A stretch of DNA of 10,617 bases from Candidatus Tagabacteria bacterium CG09_land_8_20_14_0_10_41_14 (lineage in GTDB: Bacteria > Patescibacteriota > Minisyncoccia > JAHISW01 > Tagabacteraceae), in contig PEZL01000028.1 in NCBI GenBank assembly GCA_002774055.1, positions 1 through 10,617 of the forward strand, read 5' to 3'. A model generated the notes under the pieces. The model ran no database searches. It worked only from the letters and a program-made list of their open reading frames with translations, and was not told the DNA's origin. Below are positions 6,953 through 10,617 of the stretch, piece after piece; position 1 is the stretch's first letter, and each line of letters starts with the position of its first letter. Made by a program: the position numbers and the translations under genes.

Positions 6953-8146
6953 ATGACCAAACAAACGACAATCATAATAGCGATAATCAGCGGACTTATC
7001 ATACTGGGTCTGGGGCTTTTTCTGATTCTGCGTTCGGACGAAGAAACGCCGGCTGCCGAAGAAGGGCAGGCGCCATCATTTCCAATCGGTGAAGAAATGG
7101 TCTTTCCAGCGACAGGCGGAGAAACCGGGGAACCGACAATAATAGAATACGGCGGCCTCGTAGAAGGAGAACTATCAAGCGCGCTGATTCAACTCACCGA
7201 TTTTGCCGTTTCCGGAGCCGTTTTTGAACCTGAAACCGAAAAAATACGATACATTGAGAAATCAACCGGCCATGTTTATGAAATAGGCGCTAACGGGCAA
7301 AACAAAAAACAGCTGACCATCACCACCATTCCGGGGATTTATTCGGTTGACTGGTCAAAAGACGCGGCAAGGGCGATTCTGAAATATTTTGATTCCGAAA
7401 CAGAAACAGCGCGGACGTTTTTGGGTTCTTTTATGGCCACATCAACAGAGGGAGTGTTTCTTCCGTCTTCCACAACGGACGCGGCCGCATCACCGTCAGA
7501 AAACAACAAACTATTCTACCTCATGAATGGAGAATACGGCGCGGGAATCATTTCCACTTTTGAAAACAAAAACATAAATGAAGTTTTCTCTTCCGCGTTC
7601 TCCGAATTTATAATTGACTGGCCGCAAACAAACACCATTACACTTCTCACCAAACCGTCGGCCAGCGCGCAAGGTTATCTTTACAAAATAGACCCGCGGT
7701 ACAAGAGCTTTACTAAAATTCTCGGAGAGATAAAAGGCCTTACCGCGCTTTACTCCCCCACAAACGACAGAATTATTTACAGTGAAAGCCGAAACAAATC
7801 CATAAACACAAAAATCTATGACACAAAAAACCAAACCGCGGCCAGTTTGGGAATAACGACGCTGCCTGAAAAATGCGTATTCAGTAAAACGGATGAAAAT
7901 AAAATCTACTGCGCCGTACCAATCTCAATGCCGTCCGCGAAATATCCGGATGAATGGTATCAAGGGTTAATCTCCTTCTCGGATAATCTTTGGCAAATAA
8001 ACGTGAATACCGGAATAGCAAAAATTATTTTTTATAAAAGCGATTTTGACATAACAAATCTTTTCACCGACAAGAACGAAAACTATCTCTTTTTTACAAA
8101 CAAAAAAGACTCCACACTCTGGAGCCTTCAAATATCTAATGACTAG
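6953..8146 (+). CDS. Membrane-anchored beta-propeller-like (TolB/WD40-like) protein
   Basis: 397 residues. One N-terminal membrane segment (about 6-27) without a clear cleavage site, then an acidic Glu/Pro/Gly/Thr-rich linker (about 28-68), then a beta-rich extracytoplasmic domain to the end. The domain has repeated strand motifs of the TolB/WD40-like type: VDWSKDAARAILKY, FIIDWPQTNTITLLT, YSPTNDRIIYSE, FSKTDENKIYCAVP, TDKNENYLFFTNKKDSTLWSL. Each is a strand, turn with Asp/Asn, and strand ending in an aromatic residue, which fits propeller blades. Such proteins usually bind other proteins or glycans; here it is the last gene of the T4SS cluster and may be an envelope-anchored accessory. Its TAG stop lies in a heptamer repeat, and the opposite-strand operon's terminator lies in its last codons. 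No terminator for this operon was found. Confidence 0.75.
   Translation: MTKQTTIIIAIISGLIILGLGLFLILRSDEETPAAEEGQAPSFPIGEEMVFPATGGETGEPTIIEYGGLVEGELSSALIQLTDFAVSGAVFEPETEKIRYIEKSTGHVYEIGANGQNKKQLTITTIPGIYSVDWSKDAARAILKYFDSETETARTFLGSFMATSTEGVFLPSSTTDAAASPSENNKLFYLMNGEYGAGIISTFENKNINEVFSSAFSEFIIDWPQTNTITLLTKPSASAQGYLYKIDPRYKSFTKILGEIKGLTALYSPTNDRIIYSESRNKSINTKIYDTKNQTAASLGITTLPEKCVFSKTDENKIYCAVPISMPSAKYPDEWYQGLISFSDNLWQINVNTGIAKIIFYKSDFDITNLFTDKNENYLFFTNKKDSTLWSLQISND
8102..8128 (-). terminator. Rho-independent terminator of the rpmH-rnpA-yidC-jag operon
   Basis: Read on the minus strand, AAGGCTCCA, loop GAGTG, then TGGAGTCTT forms a 9-bp stem (one G-U pair), followed directly by a run of T (8105-8102) and then GTTTG. 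It begins about 31 nt after the jag stop codon. The hairpin lies wholly inside the last codons of the convergent propeller gene. On the plus strand the wobble becomes an A-C mismatch and no T-run follows, so it should act only on leftward transcription. Confidence 0.75.
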
Positions 8147-8161
8147 TGGCTAGTGCTAACT
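8141..8161. repeat. Three tandem heptamers (GACTAGT, GGCTAGT, GCTAACT) over convergent stops
   Basis: Two close units GACTAGT and GGCTAGT plus a diverged GCTAACT make up almost the whole gap between the convergent propeller and jag genes. The repeat provides the TAG stop of the plus-strand gene (8144-8146) and part of the TAG stop of jag (8160-8162 on the minus strand). ACTAG-TGG-CTAGT within it is also a small inverted repeat (8142-8154). Confidence 0.65.
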
Positions 8162-8630
8162 ACAGATACGGCCGAATTACCACCTGGCGCTCGGGCTCTT
8201 TCCCTTCACTTGAAGTGATTATGTCCGGATAATCCGCCAGACTGCTATGAATAACCCTCCTTTCAAAAGAATTCATCGCTCTTAACGCAATCTCTTTTTT
8301 AAAATATCTTACCCTTTGCGCGTTAAGTCTTGCCAGATTTTTCAATTCCTCTATTTTTTTCTCCTGATAATCATTGACATCCAAAAAAAAATTTAAATCT
8401 TCTTTTGTCACATCCTCGTCTCTGCAAAAAATTCTTTTTACCAAATGATTCAAAGAAATAAGATTCTTTCCATTTTCTCCGATAAACAATTCCCCTTCGG
8501 GAGTTTTTAAAATAAACCTGAGCCCCTCCGCCGCTTCCAAAACCTCCACCCTGGCGTCAAGCGTAAGTTTTTCAAGAATCTCCTCAATTATTTTTTTAAT
8601 TTTTGTCTTTTTTTCTTCCGTTTCCATCAT
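8160..8630 (-). CDS. jag: Jag/KhpB RNA-binding protein (KH and R3H domains)
   Basis: RNA-binding protein of the Jag/KhpB family, almost always encoded just after yidC; in other bacteria it partners KhpA and affects cell division and envelope growth. A KH domain has its GxxG loop as GENG within FIGENGKNLISLNHLVKRIF. An R3H domain follows, with MNSFERRVIHSSL containing the R-x3-H motif and SEGKEPERQVVIRP at the end. Length is about 155 residues, without the longer N-terminal Jag_N domain of Firmicutes homologues. The frame is open back to 8666, but the ATGATG at 8630-8625 (MMETEE) is the sensible start, because MWPERPKNLKK upstream is out-of-phase YidC tail. Even so it overlaps yidC by 32-35 bp. 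It is the last gene of the operon, and its transcript ends at the terminator about 31 nt downstream. Confidence 0.92.
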   Translation of the reverse strand: MMETEEKKTKIKKIIEEILEKLTLDARVEVLEAAEGLRFILKTPEGELFIGENGKNLISLNHLVKRIFCRDEDVTKEDLNFFLDVNDYQEKKIEELKNLARLNAQRVRYFKKEIALRAMNSFERRVIHSSLADYPDIITSSEGKEPERQVVIRPYL

Positions 8631-9354
8631 TTTTTTCTTTAAGTTTTTTGGCCTTTCTGGCCACAACCATCTCGTGCACTATAGCAAAAACATTAGAGGT
8701 TGTCCAATATAAAGCCATACCGGAAGAAAAACGCTGGGCTATAAAAAAAATAAAAACAGGCATAACATATTTCATCTGAACGCTCATGCTTTTTTGGAGT
8801 TCGTTTTTAAAAGATCTCTCTTTTGACTCTGTTTTTTTTATTTTTGGGATTGTCAGCTTCATTTGAAAAAACTGGGAAGCCGCGGCCAGGGCGGACAAAA
8901 CATAACTGGCTTTTGATAAATCTATAAGCCCCAAAAAAATAAAATTTATTTTTTCCGGAATATCAACAAAAGAATAAAATAGGCCTTCTTCAATCAGCAC
9001 GCCCTGCCTTAACAGCATAAAAAGGGCGATAAATATAGGGAGTTGAACTAAAATCATCAAAAAACCGGAGAAGGGACTGATGCCGTGCTCGCGATACAAT
9101 CGCATAATTTCTTGCGCCTGCTGCTGTTTATCTTTAATTTTCTTTTTAACCTTGGAAATCTCGGGCTCAATCTCTTTCATCTTCTTCTGGGTGACAATGG
9201 AACGATGGCTCAAGGGAAAAATAATAAAACGCACCACGAGCGTCAAAAGAATAATGGCAAAACCCACATCATTAAAAGGAAGAACATCCGTCAAAAAAAG
9301 GAGCCCGTTATAAAGAGGTTTATACAAAACCGTGTGAAAAATCGCGCTAATCAT
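8596..9354 (-). CDS. yidC: YidC/Oxa1 membrane protein insertase
   Basis: 252 residues; inserts and folds inner-membrane proteins, alone or with SecYEG. The conserved core is visible: FAIILLTLVVRFIIFPLSHRS with the groove Arg at R42, a cytoplasmic coiled hairpin rich in Lys/Glu/Gln (about 52-88), SPFSGFLMILVQLPIFIALF (93-112), a segment at about 143-165, and MKYVMPVFIFFIAQRFSSG (194-212) with ALYWTTSNVFAIVHE after it. The large periplasmic domain of Proteobacteria is absent and the protein is of the short Gram-positive/CPR type. The C-terminal tail is Lys-rich, as expected for ribosome contact. The start overlaps the rnpA stop by 8 bp and the stop overlaps jag. Standard position rpmH-rnpA-yidC-jag. 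It could help insert the many membrane proteins of the T4SS cluster, as for any membrane protein. Confidence 0.95.
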   Translation of the reverse strand: MISAIFHTVLYKPLYNGLLFLTDVLPFNDVGFAIILLTLVVRFIIFPLSHRSIVTQKKMKEIEPEISKVKKKIKDKQQQAQEIMRLYREHGISPFSGFLMILVQLPIFIALFMLLRQGVLIEEGLFYSFVDIPEKINFIFLGLIDLSKASYVLSALAAASQFFQMKLTIPKIKKTESKERSFKNELQKSMSVQMKYVMPVFIFFIAQRFSSGMALYWTTSNVFAIVHEMVVARKAKKLKEKNDGNGRKKDKN

Positions 9355-9694
9355 TATTTTTTAAAATATTTGATTTTTTAAAAAGACTGTTAATTTGTTT
9401 TTTTATATCCTGAAAAGTTAAATCACCCGCTCCTTCCTTGGCATAAATCACCACCACAAACCCATTTTTTATTTTTTCAATATTATCAGACACTACCGAA
9501 CGTATTCTTCTTTTTAATTTATTTCTTTCCACCGCTTTCTTCGCAACAGAAGAAGAAACAACTATCGCGAAACGAATTGAATTAAAACTTCCGGCTAAAG
9601 AAAGATTAAAATTGGCCGAAGAAAATGTTCTTTTTCTGCTTTTTTTAAAAGAATCAAACTCTGTCTTTCTGAAACGGTTTTGGGAAGGTAACAT
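9347..9694 (-). CDS. rnpA: Ribonuclease P protein component
   Basis: 115 residues; the protein subunit of RNase P, which helps the catalytic RNA cut the 5' leader from pre-tRNAs. The start LPSQNRFRKTEFDSF matches the usual RnpA N-terminus (LxxxxRFRKxxEF), RFAIVVSSSVAKKAVERNK (41-59) holds the central strand, and RNKLKRRIR (57-65) is the RNR signature helix that binds RNA. The downstream part GFVVVIYAKEGAGDLTF fits the last strands. It follows rpmH after 14 bp and overlaps yidC by 8 bp. Length is normal for the family and nothing looks broken. Confidence 0.95.
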   Translation of the reverse strand: MLPSQNRFRKTEFDSFKKSRKRTFSSANFNLSLAGSFNSIRFAIVVSSSVAKKAVERNKLKRRIRSVVSDNIEKIKNGFVVVIYAKEGAGDLTFQDIKKQINSLFKKSNILKNND

Positions 9695-9708
9695 TTTGAA
9701 AAATAAAA

Positions 9709-9843
9709 TTAAACGGCCAATTTTTTTCGGCCTTTTCTTCTTCTCTTTTTGATAATTTTTTTACCGGATGCCGTCCTTGACCGCTTTAAAAAACCGTGAG
9801 TTTTTTTCCTTTTCTTTTTTTTAGGTTTATATGTTACTGACAT
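9709..9843 (-). CDS. rpmH: 50S ribosomal protein L34
   Basis: 44 residues, read by hand from the minus strand (ATG at 9843-9841, TAA at 9711-9709). It begins MSVTYKPKKKKRKKTHGF and ends KGRKKLAV. The core THGFLKRSRTASGKKIIKKR followed by RRKGRKKL is the L34 pattern (THGF, then a gap, then RRxKGRxxL). It is extremely basic, as expected for this structural protein of the large ribosomal subunit. It is the first gene of the leftward operon; the gap of 14 bp to rnpA is usual. The only unusual point is a Lys/Arg run longer than in common L34 N-termini (residues 8-14), which looks like lineage variation. Confidence 0.95.
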   Translation of the reverse strand: MSVTYKPKKKKRKKTHGFLKRSRTASGKKIIKKRRRKGRKKLAV

Positions 9844-9848
9844 ACTAC

Positions 9849-9862
9849 TATATTACAATATA
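9849..9862. repeat. Palindrome TATATT-AC-AATATA upstream of rpmH
   Basis: A perfect 6-bp inverted repeat around a 2-bp centre, only 6 bp from the rpmH ATG. On the minus strand it offers two possible -10 hexamers, TATATT (9862-9857) and TAATAT (9855-9850), so it may be the rpmH promoter core, with a very short or no leader. No convincing -35 is present. It could also be an operator, or simple AT-rich chance. Confidence 0.35.
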
Positions 9863-9898
9863 ACCCCCTAAAAGCAAATAAAAAATCAAAAACCCGCA

Positions 9899-9907
9899 TT
9901 ATTCACA
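9899..9907 (+). promoter_or_regulatory. DnaA box TTATTCACA
   Basis: Full match to the consensus TTATNCACA. It is the first of a row of boxes in the dnaA upstream region, all the main ones on the same strand. Confidence 0.75.
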
Positions 9908-9909
9908 TG

Positions 9910-9918
9910 TTATGCACA
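9910..9918 (+). promoter_or_regulatory. DnaA box TTATGCACA
   Basis: Full match to TTATNCACA, 11 bp start-to-start from the previous box, so on the same face of the helix. Confidence 0.75.
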
Positions 9919-9920
9919 CT

Positions 9921-9929
9921 TTATTAACA
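9921..9929 (+). promoter_or_regulatory. DnaA box-like site TTATTAACA
   Basis: One mismatch to TTATNCACA, again exactly 11 bp after the previous box. A further weaker match, TCACCCACA (two mismatches), follows at 9931-9939 with 10-bp spacing. Confidence 0.55.
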
Positions 9930-9948
9930 TTCACCCACAAATTCACGT

Positions 9949-9978
9949 TTTACGCCATACTTATTCATAGTGTATAAT
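9949..9978 (+). promoter_or_regulatory. dnaA promoter (TTTACG-18 bp-TATAAT)
   Basis: A perfect -10 hexamer TATAAT at 9973-9978, with a moderate -35 TTTACG at 9949-9954 (4 of 6) at 18-bp spacing. Only 7 nt separate the -10 from the dnaA ATG at 9986, so transcription should start at or next to the ATG, giving a leaderless mRNA. Confidence 0.6.
9961..9977. promoter_or_regulatory. Two DnaA box-like sites overlapping the dnaA promoter
   Basis: TTATTCATA at 9961-9969 (plus strand, one mismatch) sits in the -35/-10 spacer. TTATACACT, read on the minus strand at 9977-9969 (one mismatch), overlaps the -10 hexamer. Their place suggests that DnaA represses its own promoter, as known in other bacteria; here it is inference. 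Confidence 0.45.
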
Positions 9979-9985
9979 GTAAAAC

Positions 9986-10617
9986 ATGGAGGAGATAAGA
10001 AAAGAAAAAATATGGAGAAAGGTATTGGGTGAACTGGAATGCGTGGTTTCCAAAGCAAACTTCTCCACCTGGTTTCAAAATACCAGCGTAAGAGACGAAA
10101 AAAACGGAATTGTTTTTATAAATGTACCGAACAGTTTTACAAAAGAATGGCTCAAGAACAAATACAATAAATTCATTCTCGGAGCGCTGAGAAAAACAGA
10201 TCCCTTGATAAAAGATATTGAGTATACAATATGTGATAAAATTAACCCCATACCGCTAAAAAAGAGCCAACGTTACTATTCTTTGAACAACTCGAGCGAT
10301 GACGCGCAGCTTGAATTTAACGAAATAAATCAGACAAAAGAATCATTAAATCCCCGCTACGACTTTGATAATTTTGTAGTTGGGGCTTTTAATGAATTAG
10401 CCCACGCGGCAGCCGTGGCCGTTACGAAAAATCCGGGTACTTTATACAACCCCCTCTTCATATACGGGGGAGTTGGATTGGGAAAAACCCATCTCCTTCA
10501 AGCCGCCGGTAATGCCATGAAAAAAAACAATCCTAATTTTAAAATAAAATACATTACTTCCGAAAAATTTGCCAACGGTATTGTAGAGTCTATAAGAAAT
10601 AACACAACCCACACATT
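9986..10617 (+). CDS. dnaA: Chromosomal replication initiator DnaA (3' partial)
   Basis: The first 210 codons of the replication initiator; the gene runs out of the window. It binds DnaA boxes at oriC and uses ATP to open the origin and load the helicase. Residues 1 to about 80 form domain I (IWRKVLGELECVVSKANFSTWF; then VPNSFTKEWLKNKY). A short variable linker (about 85-120) follows, and the AAA+ domain begins at NPRYDFDNFVVGAFNELAHA (122-141), with NPLFIYGGVGLGKTH where Walker A is G161 to T168 (K167). KYITSEKFANGIVESIR follows as expected. An in-frame TAA at 9980-9982 lies directly upstream, so the ATG at 9986 is the first possible start. No Shine-Dalgarno sequence precedes it; the promoter is almost against the start codon. 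Confidence 0.97.
   Translation, partial: MEEIRKEKIWRKVLGELECVVSKANFSTWFQNTSVRDEKNGIVFINVPNSFTKEWLKNKYNKFILGALRKTDPLIKDIEYTICDKINPIPLKKSQRYYSLNNSSDDAQLEFNEINQTKESLNPRYDFDNFVVGAFNELAHAAAVAVTKNPGTLYNPLFIYGGVGLGKTHLLQAAGNAMKKNNPNFKIKYITSEKFANGIVESIRNNTTHT

Larger units (their letters stand above)
9844..9985. other. Probable oriC (rpmH-dnaA intergenic region)
   Basis: A 142-bp gap between divergent rpmH and dnaA. It has an AT-rich part (about 9862-9895, with A-runs that could serve as an unwinding element), a palindrome near rpmH, and a row of DnaA-box-like 9-mers from 9899 to 9977. The rpmH-dnaA gap is the origin in many bacteria. The assignment rests on the boxes and gene order; strand-skew data are not available here. 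Confidence 0.7.

Noticed and set aside
8206..8218. Palindrome TCACTT-G-AAGTGA as a terminator of the rightward operon
   Set aside because: No T-run follows on the plus strand, the usable stem is only about 4 bp once a loop is allowed, and it lies in the conserved SSEG codons of jag.
8631..8666. Longer jag start at 8666 (MWPERPKNLKK)
   Set aside because: These residues are a different frame of the yidC C-terminal codons and do not look like Jag; the ATGATG at 8630-8625 is a natural start.
9080..9381. Plus-strand open frames opposite yidC
   Set aside because: They are antisense shadows of the conserved YidC coding sequence with no recognisable protein features.
9988..10014. GGAGGAG at the start of dnaA as a ribosome site for an ATG at 10012
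   Set aside because: The ATG at 10012 is out of the dnaA frame, and the frame from 9986 gives the full domain I of DnaA.
1..10617. CRISPR arrays, tRNA/rRNA genes, insertion sequences
   Set aside because: No spaced direct repeats, cloverleaf-like segments, transposase motifs or long terminal inverted repeats were seen on reading both strands.

Overview
The window looks like chromosomal DNA from a Candidate Phyla Radiation bacterium, most likely a parcubacterium (Patescibacteria). The basis is the gene content and style: compact AT-rich genes with overlaps or very short gaps, almost no Shine-Dalgarno sequences, standard code (TGA is used as a stop), a short YidC without a large periplasmic domain, and a conjugation-like type IV secretion (T4SS) gene set that I know from CPR genomes. 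The lineage is inferred from these traits, not from a search.

Left part (1-8146, plus strand): a nine-gene T4SS-like cluster. In order: a VirB6/TrbL-like polytopic membrane protein (5' end outside the window), a conserved helical protein of unknown function, a PrgI-family membrane protein, a TraC/VirB4 N-terminal-like protein without an ATPase domain, a VirB4 ATPase with intact Walker motifs, a small membrane protein, an exported two-domain protein with an Ig-like look, a VirB2/TrbC-like pilin with a Pro-run and Cys-rich tail, and a membrane-anchored beta-propeller-like protein. Together these would form an inner-membrane channel, its motor, a surface filament and secreted or anchored partners. 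No relaxase, VirD4 coupling protein or VirB8/9/10 core is present here. An extended -10 promoter at 5568-5576 may separately drive the last three (extracytoplasmic) genes.

Right part (8160-10617): the classic replication-origin neighbourhood. rpmH, rnpA, yidC and jag/khpB run leftward as a tight operon that ends in a Rho-independent terminator lying inside the convergent propeller gene. dnaA runs rightward and is cut by the window end. The 142-bp rpmH-dnaA gap holds a row of DnaA boxes at 10-11 bp spacing and a dnaA promoter so close to the ATG that the mRNA is probably leaderless; this is the likely oriC.

Main points for a second look: a 4-bp tandem duplication that appears to have cut a Gly-rich tail off the pilin-like protein; two different 7-bp tandem repeats placed exactly over gene starts or stops; the phased DnaA-box array; and the split VirB4-like arrangement. 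There is no stretch over 300 bases without a gene.
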